Positions 1 to 11,710 of a DNA stretch of 64,000 nucleotides are shown in pieces. The notes below the pieces were generated by a model. The model ran no database searches. It had not been told where the DNA came from and saw only the letters and a list, made by a program, of their open reading frames with translations. The position numbers and the translations under genes were made by a program. Within the stretch, counting starts at the first letter, position 1, and the number at the start of each line of letters is the position of its first letter. The stretch comes from Seriola aureovittata (lineage: Eukaryota > Chordata > Actinopteri > Carangiformes > Carangidae): assembly GCF_021018895.1 (NCBI RefSeq), contig NC_079373.1, forward strand, positions 6,916,001 through 6,980,000. The letters run 5' to 3'.

Positions 1-118
1 AGTCAGAGAGCAGCGGGCTCCTCTCTGAGAGCATCAGGTAGCTCCTTATACGGATTGGAGAGGCACTTCACAGCCCCTCTGGCACTGTATCTGCTAGGGC
101 GCACAGAGGGGCAGTGCC
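1..118 (+). other. avpr1a: avpr1a 5' UTR / upstream sequence
   Basis: This stretch lies directly before the receptor start codon. It is GC-moderate, has no intron signal and no convincing upstream ORF. It is probably 5' UTR, but the transcription start cannot be seen because the window begins here. Confidence 0.5.
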
Positions 119-1067
119 ATGCACACTCCTGATTACGCGCTGCTGCTGAGCGGGGGGAACCTGTCTTTGGTCTTCGGTCCCACTCGTGACCTAACGATGG
201 GAACTCCTGGGAACAGCACCGTCCACCCGAACGGATCCGATCCGTTTGCGAGAAACGAGGAGGTGGCCCAAATCGAGATCATGGTCCTGAGCATCACCTT
301 CGTGGTCGCTGTGATTGGGAACGTGAGCGTCCTGCTGGCGATGTACAACACCAAGAAGAAGATGTCGCGGATGCACCTTTTCATCAAACACCTCAGCCTG
401 GCTGACCTGGTGGTCGCCTTCTTCCAGGTGCTGCCGCAGCTCTGCTGGGAGATCACGTTCCGCTTCTACGGTCCAGACTTTCTTTGCAGGATTGTGAAGC
501 ACCTCCAGGTGATGGGGATGTTTGCGTCCACCTACATGATGGTGATGATGACTCTGGACCGTTACATAGCCATCTGCCACCCGCTGAAAACCCTCCAGCA
601 GCCCACCCAGCGCTCCTACATCATGATCATCTCCACGTGGATGTGCAGCTTGCTGCTCAGCACGCCGCAGTACTTCATCTTCTCCCTGAGCGAGATCAAG
701 AACGGCTCGGAAGTCTACGATTGCTGGGCGCACTTCATCGAGCCATGGGGCGCCAAGGCGTACATCACCTGGATAACCGTGGGCATCTTCCTCTTGCCCG
801 TGGTAATTCTTGTCACGTGCTACGGCTTCATCTGCCACAGCATATGGAAAAATATCAAATACAAGAAAAGGAAAACGACTGCTGGTGCTGCGAGCAAGAA
901 CGGGCTGATTGGGAAGAATTCAGTCAGCAGCGTCACAACTATATCAAGAGCCAAACTGAGGACTGTTAAAATGACTTTTGTCATAGTTCTGGCTTACATT
1001 GTTTGCTGGGCGCCGTTTTTCATAGTGCAGATGTGGTCCGTGTGGGATGAGAACTTCCAGTGGGTTG
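119..1067 (+). CDS. avpr1a: avpr1a coding exon 1 (N-terminus to TM6)
   Basis: The open frame starts at ATG 119 and would run to a stop at 1078, but a strong donor GTGAGT follows 1067. The exon encodes the extracellular N-terminus and TM1-TM6 and ends after the first base of an Asp codon (phase 1). Confidence 0.95.
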
Positions 1068-1984
1068 GTGAGTGCTGAAGAAATGAATCTAGAAATGTAT
1101 TAATCATGACTTAATGTAAAACACTTCTAGCTGTAGGAACCGTGTGATATAAAACCACAGATCAGCACTGTGTTCGCTTGTGCTCCCGCAGTGCGCAGAT
1201 CCAAGTGCGCACAGACTTTACGCACGGATTTATTCTGGCATACAAAAAAATAATAATATAAGTGGAAGGTACATTTGAATAAAACTAAAATTATTATAAT
1301 TATTTAGACAAGTTTTTTTGTCCACGAGCCACTCCATATATTTGAAAAAGCAGAGTGGACTGCTGTGAGCCTTCCAAGATTAAAGTTCCTTGTTCAACGT
1401 TAATTGGGGGGGGGGGGGGGGGGGGGGGGGCTACAGAGTCACCGTGCCCACCAGGCAGATTATTACTATCATCAGATTATTACTAACATCAGGATATTGG
1501 TCTTGAAATAAATTTGCAACAGAAACATTTACATTTGTAAGAAACTTTTTGAACTTGTTAATTTAACTTTTTTTCTCTCCTATGAATAACATCACAACAC
1601 CAGATGAATTAACTTAGTCAGGCATTTTCTGCAGCCCAGCCTGGACCAGATGTTTTGCAGATTAATCATCCCTTTCCCCTTTCCTCCCTCTGTTCTCTAG
1701 ATTCTGAGAACACAGCAGTGACTCTGTCTGCGCTCCTTGCCAGTCTCAACAGCTGCTGCAACCCGTGGATATACATGATCTTCAGTGGTCATCTCCTCCA
1801 GGATTTTGTGCACTGCTTCTCCTGCTGGCACAAAACGAACACTGGCTTCAAGAAGGAGGACTCGGACAGCAGCATCCGCAGAACGACACTGCTGACTAAG
1901 ATGACCAACCGGAGCCCTACGGGCAGCACCGGCAACTGGAGGGAGCTGGACAATTCTCCCAAGTCCTCCATTCAGACGGAGTAA
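119..1984 (+). CDS. avpr1a: V1a-type vasotocin/vasopressin receptor, complete gene (2 exons)
   Basis: A class A GPCR for the nonapeptide arginine vasotocin (fish vasopressin), expected at the plasma membrane and coupled to Gq/phospholipase C. Exons 119-1067 and 1701-1984 join in phase 1 to give 410 residues. Visible features are: N-glycosylation sequons at N14, N32, N38 and N195; TM1 near 53-76 with the GN motif; a disulfide pair C123/C202; the DRYIAICHP motif at 147-155; TM6 with CWAPFF at 296-301; and TM7 NPWIY at 337-341. A cysteine-bearing tail suited to palmitoylation follows. The phrase [13 protein letters not shown] and the tail words NRSPTGSTG and SPKSS match V1a rather than V2 or oxytocin receptors. 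The single intron after TM6 is the family's conserved one. An alternative in-frame start at 197 would remove 26 residues. Neighbouring ppm1h supports the assignment. I cannot say which teleost duplicate (aa or ab) this is. Confidence 0.96.
1068..1700 (+). other. avpr1a: avpr1a intron
   Basis: A 633-bp GT-AG intron (donor GTGAGT, acceptor TTCTCTAG). It is AT-rich apart from a pure G25 run at 1406-1430. No ORF or RNA gene is seen in it. Confidence 0.9.
1406..1430 (+). repeat. poly(G) tract, 25 G in a row
   Basis: Uninterrupted mononucleotide run inside the avpr1a intron, on the sense strand. Such runs are length-unstable, can form G-quadruplexes in DNA or pre-mRNA, and are prone to sequencing error, so the exact length is uncertain. 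Confidence 0.95.
1701..1984 (+). CDS. avpr1a: avpr1a coding exon 2 (TM7 and C-terminal tail)
   Basis: Begins after TTCTCTAG and completes an Asp codon, giving [20 protein letters not shown] followed by NPWIY (TM7). The 70-odd residue tail is Ser/Thr-rich with likely GRK/PKC sites. It ends at TAA 1982-1984. Confidence 0.95.
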
Positions 1985-3210
1985 ACACACAGCTAGACGA
2001 CTCTGTTTACAGGGGCCGGGGGTGAACACATGTCCGGCAGTGGCACCAAGGTACACAAACAGTATGAGCTCATCTTAACTTTGGATATGACTGACAGTCA
2101 CTGAAAATGTTCCCCACACTCCAAACCCATAAAGCAGACCAAGAAGTTTACAAGGAAAAAATTAAGCAGAGTGAGGAAGTAGAATTTGTAATAGTGGCAA
2201 ATCAGGAAATGTGGAGATTTCCTGTTTCTTCTTGCTGGATTCTGTGTACAAACATGTTCTTTTCCAATTTTAACCAGTGAAAAAACAAGAAAAAGCATCA
2301 GGAAAGGAAGAGAAATTGAGAAGTGTACATATAATTCATTGTGTTTTTATAGCCCCACAGTTGTTGGTAAAAGTCCAAGATGCTGACAGGTATGTTTTAC
2401 ATACTTTTGTTGAATTTAGTTGTAAAACTCTGACAGCCTCAAGTAGTCAAGGAGAATTTTTTGGAGCCCCAACATGAATTCTTTTTACGCTTTTAAGAGA
2501 AAGCACTTTTCCAGGAAAACTGGTGCTTTCACTGGTGGTTATGCCTCCCTGAAGTGCTGCCGGACACCTTTTCCTGTGAGAGTGGTTGCAAAGATAAAAG
2601 TTAGGTATAGCAGCCAGGCGGTGTGTGGTGGTGGTAAACGCTCTTCCAGACCGCAGGTCTTCAAGTAACTGAGGCAGACACCTCATCCTTTGCCATCAGC
2701 CTCCTATGTTGTTGTTTTTCTCTGAACCAGATTTTTAGAGGGTTGTGTAAAAGAAAAAATGGCTTAAACCTTTGACCTTTCAGGAAAACAAAGCAACAAC
2801 ATATGGTAAATAGCAGGACCTTCACACACACATACACACAGATGGGTGTGTAGCGGCTGCTGGGGTTTTTTTTTGTGAAATGAGATTGGACACAGATGGA
2901 GTCTATATACCTACCGACCCATAGACCCCTCCCACTGCTTTCACAAAATGTTGGGGAGAAGCTCACACATTCCACACACACCACGTCAACAACACACTTC
3001 CTGATTTTTTTTTTTTTTCTAACATCCTGCACCACTTTGGGGGGGGGGGGGGTGGTGGTGGTTGTGTTTTGGCTTCATTTGCACTCCAGACAAAAACAAA
3101 TTTCCTGCACATTAATGTGATGTACAGCACCGACATGTATCTCAGACCACCCTGAGAACTCCAGAGGAAAATGCATCAAGATATTTCTATTTCTGACTGT
3201 AGAGTATATT

Positions 3211-3262
3211 TGTACATAAAAGGCACTTGAATATGTGTAAATAGGAGTAATATATGTAAATA
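3211..3262 (+). promoter_or_regulatory. Cluster of three Pumilio response elements
   Basis: TGTACATA at 3211-3218, TGTAAATA at 3236-3243 and TGTAAATA at 3255-3262 all fit the UGUANAUA consensus bound by PUM proteins. All are on the sense strand of the presumed avpr1a 3' UTR. PUM binding would repress or destabilise the mRNA. Function is inferred. Confidence 0.5.
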
Positions 3263-3694
3263 TGTTTAACATGAAGTCTACCTGTCTGTAATGATTTGTG
3301 CACATTGAAAAGAATCAAAATATGCCAGAAATATATGTCGAAATATATGTATTAATGTACTGAACACTACACTGGCTTTGTCTCCTGCTTTCTCAGCCAC
3401 AGATTTTGCTGCTTCATGCAGTTGCTACACAGCCACAGCAATTTCTCCGGTGTTATTTTTCCTGAGAGTTGAACAAATTTACACTTATATCTGCAGCCAA
3501 TTTAAGCACTAAAAATCTGCCAAGATCTGGGATTGTGCAACAGTACGGGCTTTCAATTGAAAATATTGTGAAAAGGGCAACAGTGTTGTTAATGAGGGGC
3601 TTCTAAACAAGTTGCCCCCCCCCCCCCCCACAGAATGTATATCAACATCTCATAATGTAAATGAGTGTAAATTGTGAGTAGAGTGTGTTGTTGG

Positions 3695-3722
3695 ATTAAA
3701 GTAATTTCATTGTTACATTAAA
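3695..3722 (+). terminator. Candidate avpr1a polyadenylation signals
   Basis: Two ATTAAA hexamers (3695-3700 and 3717-3722), the commonest variant of AATAAA, sit close together about 1.7 kb after the stop codon. They are the first plausible sense-strand signals downstream. Confidence 0.35.
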
Positions 3723-3740
3723 GGGCCAGATTATGCACAT

Positions 3741-6700
3741 TACCAAACAAAAAAGAAAGTTTTCTCGATTATTTCTTCCAGCATTGATAAATAACATAAA
3801 AAAACAAATTGTTCAATTCCAGTTACAGATTTTTAAAAAATGAGGCATAAGGTGTTAACTATCGAGGTTTGTTAGTAGGTGGACTTTTCTTTACGTTAGC
3901 TAACTGGCCGCTGGCTGAAGCATCATATTTACCATGCCGTCATGAGTCTGAACTCTCAGCCTGACAGTGAATAAGTGTATTTCCCAAACTATTTTTTTTA
4001 ACAGCAACCAACGTCTCTATAGAAACAACGTCTCTGTTGCCCTGGACGATCTACAAAGTACACAGTCGACGGTTTTCACAGGGACACTTTTCTTTAGGAG
4101 AAACTAGATCCAAAGAAAATTGGTTACAGAGAGCTGAAGAACTGCAGAGTAACTGACGGTTTTCCTGGAAATTTTTTTTTTTTTTTTACATGTTATTTTT
4201 CAGCACAACGGACAAAATTTCATTCACCTCCACTTCATAGATGAGGGGGCTTGTTGTAATTTGGCACTTTGACTGTCTATTAGACTCCAACATCATTTCA
4301 TTTGATATTTCATAATCATATTATCAAATTGAGTTATTACATTCTTCTGTCTCTTGCTGGAAAATGTGTCACAGCTGTGTAATGCAACAATGCAGTGATA
4401 TCAGTTCACCCAACAATCTTTCTACTCTTGATGGCGTCAATTATTGATCACCTCGCTCACCACATGTAATATCATCATTTATCCGTTGGCGCAAATCTGG
4501 TACAGTATACAGTGGTATTTGGGGGTGGTCATTGCCAGCTATATAAAAGAGAATAAAACAAGCATTGGCATCAACAGGGATCATGTGGCTACGAGCTCTT
4601 TTTAAGGTGGATTGAAAGGAGTATCGCTGCAGGTCTGATGGACACATCTCAAACTCCCAGTCTAGCACTCCCTCTGCATCTAATTAGACATGCCAATCAT
4701 TAAAATGTCTCTGAAACACACATGATCTGGGCTAAGTTCATCAGTCAGAGCCTAGACTGAGCAAGTACTTAAGAAGGCAGTGACAGACTTTCTCCAGAGA
4801 CTTTGAACAACTGTGATTTATGCAGCCAGAAAACAGACCGATCATATTATCATAAAAAAAAAAGTAGCATTTCCATAAAAGAGGCTCTTTGTACCAGTAC
4901 AACAAGTTTCTGCTCATGGAAAAACATTCCTCTCATTCAATACATTTCTGTGTCTAAAATGTATGAACTCTCTGGCAATTTATCAGTTGCATCATTGGGT
5001 TCTTTTGTACTTGGATATTTATTTATTTATTTTTGCGTTGACACGGAAGAAAAAAAAAAAAGAAAATCAATCAGAAAATCTATTTCACTGCACAGTCTCT
5101 CATACAATAGCCTACATACTGAGCTGCTGGTGAAATGAATGGAGTAAAGAAAGATAAATGGGTTCGACAGGGGTCTGTGAAGAGAAACAGCAACAAAAAA
5201 CATTCATATCCTTTGTGTGTCCTTTGTGTGTTTTGTGTATCAATACTTCAGGCAAAAAACAGTGGTTTTGATTAATTGCGCTTTCTCCGAAGAAACTCTT
5301 AGACTAGAAAAACATTTTGCGTCATGTGGGACTAGTGCCGAGAAGATACTTCCTTTCTTAGTTAGTAAACAACTTCCATCCATGTTTTCCTTACGGGAAA
5401 CAAGTACTGTTTTCCGTTTTTATCTGGACAATTGTGTCCACAGCTGGCTTCCCTCCACCTGACACCTTGGCCTCTCTTCAGCCCAGAACAGAAACTGTTA
5501 TTGGCAGGCCAGTGTAAACAAAACAGGCCAAAAGAAAAAGTCGGACAAGTGTTTACGGAGTTGCTGCTCTGAGAGCAATGTTGAGTTTTGAGTTTTAACA
5601 AATGGAGATGTGCAGTTTTTGTCTGAGACTTCTTACTTCCACTACTTAGTAGACAGGAAGTTCTCCCAACACATTGATGAGAGGAGTCAGATGAGACGAG
5701 GCCCCCTCTCAGCATCCTGGCGTATCTCCCGCCATTAAAAACGCCGCCTCGCTCTTCCTGCTCCATTGTTCTCCGTCTATCGGCCTTGAAAATAACAACA
5801 ACATAACACTTCTATGTAGTATTGTGTGGTTTAATCGCTCCCCAGAGGCCGTTCAATTCATGCAAACAAGCAGGTCTCAACATGCTGGTACACAAAATCT
5901 GGAACTCGATCAAACGTTTATTGTCCGGGACTTGTCATGTCCTGGCAGTGTGAAGAAGGCTGAATAGACAGCCATGTTAAGAACAATTTGAAAATCAGCT
6001 AAATCAACAAAGAAAAATTAATGCATATTCACAACGTCTCCCTCATTCTGAGGAAAACTGACAATTGCTGCTGTATAGCCTGCCCTAGTTTTCTCTAACA
6101 TTTCAACCAATCCAGAGGAAGGTTGCTCAACATTTTTTTTTTATCTTGTCCAAATACATTGTCGTTGAGACAATGTTGTTTTGCTTCACAGAAATTGTAT
6201 GCAGCTGTATGTCTATTGTCTACTTGCAGCTTCAACTCTCAGCATATTTCTGGGGTCAGCACACTGTCTATAAGTTATTGTTTCCTAGTAGCAAAGGGTT
6301 TTATTTGAGCTGAGGGCCTCGAGAGGGGGAGCAGAGGAATGTGAATCCTAATCAAGATCATGACTATAACATATGACATCGTAGTAAAGGTACAGTCTGT
6401 TTTTCTTTGCTGATATTTAAAAGGAACAGAAGCAGTATTATTCATAAATGGAAGTAAAATACAAATACATACAATAAAACAAGACACAATTCTTTGATGT
6501 GCAACAAAGATTCAGCTCAAGATGAACGTAATTACAGCTGACAAAGCTCGGACATCTAGTTGGGACAGTTATGCAATACAGAGCTGAGCTTCCTGTCAAC
6601 AAGAAATATGTTCACATACTACAAAATGGTTGACACATTTTGGAGGACACTTAAACGCTGCACGGATTATGTTTACTAGCAGAGGATTTTGTAGTCGACA

Positions 6701-6901
6701 AAGTGCTACAAAACACAGAAGTCATATGTTGGTGGTTTTCAGCAGGTTTCATCCACAAAAACACTTTGGGAAAGTACGTTGTTTGATTAATCTGGGCACT
6801 GTTACCATATGTTTATTTCAAAATACATTTTCTGTTGAAAATAATTTTTTTCATATATATATATATATGTGCCACTCTTAAGAAATCCTGCTATATTACC
6901 A
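3741..6901. other. Intergenic region, no gene recognised
   Basis: AT-rich sequence with one decayed teleost repeat (about 3885-3995), poly-T and poly-A runs, and an ATTTA-rich patch at about 5016-5032. Open frames here are short, have no family signature and show no codon structure. I see no RNA gene. Confidence 0.6.
3885..3995 (+). repeat. Teleost medium-reiteration repeat fragment (GCTAAGCTAA family)
   Basis: The stretch running from GTTAGCTAACTGGCCGCTGG through CATATTTA to ATAAGTGTATTTCCC matches a repeat core common in fish genomes. Two further copies lie at 34953-35345. This copy is diverged and lacks clear ends. Confidence 0.55.
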
Positions 6902-7195
6902 TTAAAGGAGCTATATGCTATTGCTACATAGCTAGCATAGCTCATTAACAGCAGTATATAGTCTAGAAGAAATGTTGCAATTTCAATGCCAATTTTTTCT
7001 TGTCTCTGTCACATCTTTTCTTCTACTGAAGTTAGCGCACTTACCAGCTAGCCCCGGCCCATCTCGTCACCACCCTGAAGACGTAGCGCTGCTCAGAGGA
7101 CATATTATGACCTCTTGTCTTGTAAACACAACGAAGCTCTTGTCAAGCGACAATCACCGCCACCTGCTCCTGCCAAGAAACCACATTTGAAAGCA
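6902..7195 (+). mobile_element. TTAA-flanked MITE-like element, copy 1 (right end decayed)
   Basis: Starts at TTAA 6902-6905 followed by AGGAGCTAT. The internal stretch with CAGCTAGCCCCGGCCC, GTAGCGCTGCTCAG and GCTCTTGTCAAGC is shared with an inverse-oriented copy at 60093-60419 in a mon2 intron. The right terminus is not recognisable. It is non-coding. Confidence 0.65.
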
Positions 7196-7199
7196 TAAA

Positions 7200-8219
7200 A
7201 ATCTTAGAAATACCCCTCTTAGAACACCCCTCATTTTGTTTTGCTTGTTCACACCGCATCAAACAAACACAACCTGAATTTGTTGGACACAGCCCTCCAT
7301 TTCCAGCTTCGGAAAGGTGTCGGGGGAGTGTGTTTCAACTGAGGCATGCCGATGGCTTTAAATAACATGACCTTTTCTCTGTCACAACTGTCAAGCCAAT
7401 TTACATTGTTCCCCCAGCTGGTGGTAAGGATTAAAAAAGCAGGAAAATATCATCTTTAAATACAATAACTTATTACAAGATTACCAAAAGTGCATCCTGC
7501 TCTGAAAAATGGAGAGGAAACTAAGCTGTCTTACAGCCTCATGCAGCGATTTGCATACACAGACATTTCGTGTCATTTCTCAAAGAAGAGGAGGTCACAT
7601 CAACCCCTTATTAATCAAACATGTGCTTTGATGTGCCATAAGATCACAGCGTGACGTCGTGTGAGGGTTGCACAGAGATGATAGACTTGATCCGTGAACA
7701 TCCATAGCAGGTGGGAATCAAAGGCACACACCACAACCACCAAAATATGTGATGCCTTCACAGTGGAGTTGTTGCCTAGAAACCAACAGCAGGTGAAATT
7801 GGTTCAGTGGACAATGATTAATGAAGGATGACTGCAATAATTTTCCCTGCTCATGCCCACAGGTCAGGGAAAAATTGACCCTCTCTAATTATGAAAGCCT
7901 TATTTATGAACAGCAGTGTCACGAGCAGAGAGAGATTAAGTGATGCTCTTAATGTCTTCCTGGCTGGTTAATGCCTCATGTTCCAGCATCGCACTGAGAC
8001 GAGCTGTTGCATTATTACAGATGTGTTCTCTGTGACTTCTCCAGAAGAGTCACTGTGCATTTCAACTTTCAAACGTGCACATGTAAATATGGATGTCATC
8101 AATTAAAACTACCACGGGGTATCACAAACAGAGGTGACAAGCTACTTCACCGTAAAAAAATAAGTTGATCTTTTGACGTGAAAGTGTAAAGCTGCTTTGA
8201 TTTGACCCATGGCAAGTTT
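7200..8219. other. Low-repeat intergenic segment, possible conserved non-coding sequence
   Basis: About 1 kb without recognisable repeats or ORFs. The 7500-8050 part has a balanced composition with homeodomain-like TAATTA/ATTAATGA words and a near-consensus CRE (TGACGTCG, 7652-7659). The enhancer idea is inference only. Confidence 0.3.
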
Positions 8220-8362
8220 ATTCTTGACCTTGGAAATAGCCACTGACACAATAATCCCAACTCAAGGTCAATTTAGGAGCTTTTTCCAGATCTTTCAATC
8301 ATTATCACACAGTCTGAGAGTTGGCATTGTTTTCTCAAACTCCTATTTCCAAGGTCAAGAAT
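8220..8362. repeat. Perfect 20-bp inverted repeat with 103-bp spacer
   Basis: Arms at 8220-8239 and 8343-8362 are exact reverse complements (left arm begins ATTCTTGACC, right arm ends GGTCAAGAAT). No target-site duplication is obvious. It could be a small transposon relic or a recent inverted duplication. Confidence 0.85.
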
Positions 8363-8656
8363 GTACTTCTATGTTTAAACACAATTGTGTTTACATTCAG
8401 TGCTTTGCATCAAAATGCATTGTGTCCATCCTTGAATGCATCCTTATCCTGAATGTATGAATGTGTCCTAGAGCGTGTTAAATGCATTTCCTTCCTCACA
8501 AAACATTTGCGAACCTTTTATACTTTGAAAGCCGACTTGTTTACATTGGCTCGCATTCTTCTACGTGCCTTTGGCATGTTCCCGCCACCACTCAGTGTTG
8601 GAAATTTGCTATTTTAATATCTATATTCTATTATGTGTACATATGAATTGTTTTAT

Positions 8657-8692
8657 TGTGTGTGTGTGTGTGGTGTGTGTGTGTGTGTGTGT

Positions 8693-8772
<80 letters not shown>
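8657..8772. repeat. (TG)n microsatellite, about 116 bp
   Basis: Nearly pure TG with two interruptions (GG near 8672, TCTG near 8697). Apparent Cys/Val and His/Thr ORFs across it are artefacts. Confidence 0.98.
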
Positions 8773-8773
<1 letters not shown>

Positions 8774-9528
8774 TGCCTGGTTATGAATAGGATGTTGGCC
8801 TATTTGTTGTGGTGATGTTGGATTTTGCTCTGTTTTACTGTTCCCCTTCACCTGCCAAGGGCCTGCAGATTGAAATGAGCTGGTAACTAAATCTGGTGCG
8901 AGTATGTTTTCTCTTTTTTGAGATTAATTTATTTTGTGCATGATCCCTGATGTAAATAAACATGAAATGAAAGACAAGAAAAATCTGAGAGACATCATAT
9001 GCATATATGTATGCATACATGCATGCACTACACAATCACATTACCGCTCCAGCAGTCTTCAGGAAAGTGAATTAAGTGCTCATTTCCATGACGATACTCA
9101 TGTTTATACTACTAGAGCACAGTATATATCCAGAATGGGGAATCCTTCATAAAATTATTGCTCTACTAGAGCTCAAAAACTCCATGATGCTAACTTTAAT
9201 TGACACTGCTGTTAGTCTACCACACTAAAACCACACTTCCCACAGACCCTGTTATTTCTGGAATGGACAGCGAGTTACCTTGATATTTGTGGTCCTCCCA
9301 TCTTCCCGCTGCTGCATTTTTTTTCTCTTGGAGAAAGAAAAAGCATCTTGAAAGTCAATTTCAACCATCTGCCATTACCATACCTCTGTTTGTTGTGGAA
9401 GAACAACAGCCCATTTCCTGGTCTGTGACATAAAGCAGTATCACTTTGTGTGGTGAAAAAAACATCAGTGTAAAAGGTGATACATTGGTACCAGTCTTCT
9501 GGTTATCCACTTTATGTTATGTCTCAGA

Positions 9529-9563
<35 letters not shown>

Positions 9564-9572
9564 ATATATATG
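9529..9572. repeat. (AT)n microsatellite
   Basis: Alternating AT with one phase break (ATTATA) in the middle. It can form a cruciform. Confidence 0.95.
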
Positions 9573-9820
9573 TCTATGTGTATATGTGTACAGTATAGGT
9601 CACCTGTAGGGCACTTTAAATGATGATATTTTTTATTAAAGGATCTATTGGTGGCTTGTATAGCTTCATTAAAATTCAAGAGGTTCTGACTAAATAAAGA
9701 AGTTTCTGTTTTATTATACAGGGACTGCTTTCAGCATCATTATCATGAGGAACAAAGAAGTGGCATCGAAGAGTGTGCCTGTCGTCTGTAAATACACATG
9801 GACACCTAATTATCCTTATA

Positions 9821-10070
9821 GGGTCGCTGGTGGGCTGGAGCCAATCCCAGCTGAAATTGGGTGAGGGCGGGACACATCATGAATAAGTTGCCAATCTATC
9901 ACAGGGCTGACATATAGAGACAAATAACGGTTCACGCTCACATTCACACCTGTGGGCAGTTTAGAGTCACTAGTTAACCTAACGTACATCTCTTTGGACT
10001 GTGGGAGGAAGTCGGAGTACCCGAAGAGAAGACATGCAGGCACAGTGAGATCAAGCGAACTCCTTCTGTG
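9821..10070 (+). mobile_element. L2-clade LINE 3' end fragment
   Basis: Contains the widely conserved L2/Maui-type 3' UTR words: GGCTGGAGCCAATCCCAGCT, TCTATCACAGGGCTGACA, CACGCTCACATTCACACCT, CAGTTTAGAGTCACTAGTTA, TCTTTGGACTGTGGGAGGAA and GGAGTACCCG. The fragment is 5'-truncated, with no reverse-transcriptase frame left. Identification is from memory of the family. Confidence 0.8.
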
Positions 10071-11710
10071 ATAAATATACTCGATAATATCGAATAACAT
10101 AACATGGCAGTGATTGTTCTTTTAAAACTCATTTTAGCAACTCGCAATGAACTATGAGAAACCTAATGGTTCATAGTGAAACCCGATGGTTTCTTATGAG
10201 TATCAGATGAGACTGCACCTCTGAATTATATGATCACACATAAAGATATATTGCCAACTCAGATCTCTACCTAATTTTTTTGTTATCCCCTGCCCCCATG
10301 TGAATGTTTTGGATATTGCATCATTCCCTGGAACACAGTTTGGTGCTAAACTTATGGTTTTCTCTATTTTCTTATGATTTTTTTGTGCAATATTCATGCA
10401 CACAAGTTGGAATTTTCTAGATATAAGAAACACATATTTTTCTCTGTTGTAGCTGTTGCTTTCGATGATGCTGGTGGTGGTGCGACTGTCTAAATTGAAG
10501 AAAGAAAATGTAAATGTAAATCGCATATAGCAAAAGAGCTTCCTCACAAAGTCCACTATAGTCCGATCAGTTTTACAAAAACCAGGACAACCACAGCGCA
10601 GAAGCATAGCGTGCCCTCTGCTCGTTTACATTTATTTATATGTTTACACATATCTTATAACATGATGTTTGACTAAAGACTGCATATGATCTTTTTTGGC
10701 TAACTGTCCTTTAAGACGACATTTTTTATATGTAATGTCCTTCTAAAATAGTAAAAAAAAATATATGAGAACAGCACTTCACATGTGATCTGTGAAAATG
10801 CTCGATACACCTCCAAAAACAGCACAGACACGTGCATAACCACAACAACATCTCACTTTTTCCATAGACAGACCCCAAATGAAACTTTTCTGGAGGAAGG
10901 TGTTGTTTACCACAAAGTGAGGAAGGCAGTAACAGAGACAAATGGTTGGAGCAGGCGCCCCTGTGGAGCTTCTGACCACCCCCCGGCTCTCTGATCCGGG
11001 CAGATGGGAATGGAATCTGGGCGAGCTGACACCCATAAATCACACAAATTCACAACTCAACGCCAGCACCAGACCCGGTTGGTGATGTGTGACTGATGTA
11101 ATGTTATTCCCTCATTGCATCCTACAAAAACACCTTATATGTGTTTGGCTGTGCGCTGGAAACCCTGACAAATGCAGACAGGTGCCAACAAATATGTAAA
11201 ATGTAAATGCAGTGTAGAATAAAATGTAAATCTTGATGAGCTGCTCTGAGAGTGAGCTGGAAACTTTGAAGTAAATCTGGTGTGTTCTCCTGAAAGATGT
11301 CCAGTACACTGGTGACATCTGCTGGTCAGAGGTCAAAACAACAAGCCACCCAGAAAACCAGATAAAATAACCACCATTGTTTGCAGCACACAAACACAAC
11401 ACACATATAGAGTAGAGGTTATGTCATATGTTTGTGAAATTTTTGGTTCCTGTCTAGTATTAGTGTAAATGTAACACTACATACCAAAATCTAATAGGGT
11501 GTAAACTTAATTATGGATAATCCTACAATCAACAGATTTACAAAATGAACTGATGTTTTTATTTAAAAGCGTTGCAAAGTTTAGTGTAAAAATGACAATA
11601 CAAACGAGACGGCATATGGAACAAATACACTTCCACTACTATTACTGGGCATTTGTGTTAGTAGTTGTTCTGGGATAGTGGTAGTAATGGAAGTAGTAGA
11701 GGAACTAATC
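10071..11710. other. Intergenic, no gene recognised
   Basis: Short ORFs only, none with a recognisable domain. A near-consensus CTCF-like word occurs on the minus strand around 11311-11324 (CCAGCAGATGTCAC, one core mismatch). Confidence 0.5.

Larger units (their letters stand above)
1985..3740 (+). other. avpr1a: Presumed avpr1a 3' UTR
   Basis: No coding gene is visible. The segment carries three Pumilio-type sites (3211-3262), a G14 run (3039-3052), a C15 run (3615-3629), AT-rich repeats of ATATATGT type near 3330, and ends near two ATTAAA signals. The extent of the 3' UTR is inferred from those signals; no AATAAA occurs earlier. Confidence 0.5.

Noticed and set aside
191..838. 215-codon minus-strand ORF opposite avpr1a exon 1
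   Set aside because: It is a shadow of a GC-rich coding exon, with no family resemblance; the plus strand encodes an unmistakable GPCR.
484..969. 161-codon plus-strand ORF within avpr1a exon 1
   Set aside because: It is an out-of-frame reading of the receptor exon, His/Asp-rich without meaning.
5362..5766. 134-codon minus-strand intergenic ORF
   Set aside because: No domain, no splice context. Treated as chance.
8565..8851. Poly Val/Cys and His/Thr ORFs across TG arrays (also at 19.6, 34.4, 44.9 kb)
   Set aside because: Microsatellite translation artefacts.
10203..10607. 134-codon minus-strand intergenic ORF
   Set aside because: No recognisable family and no neighbouring splice structure; its length is expected by chance in this span.
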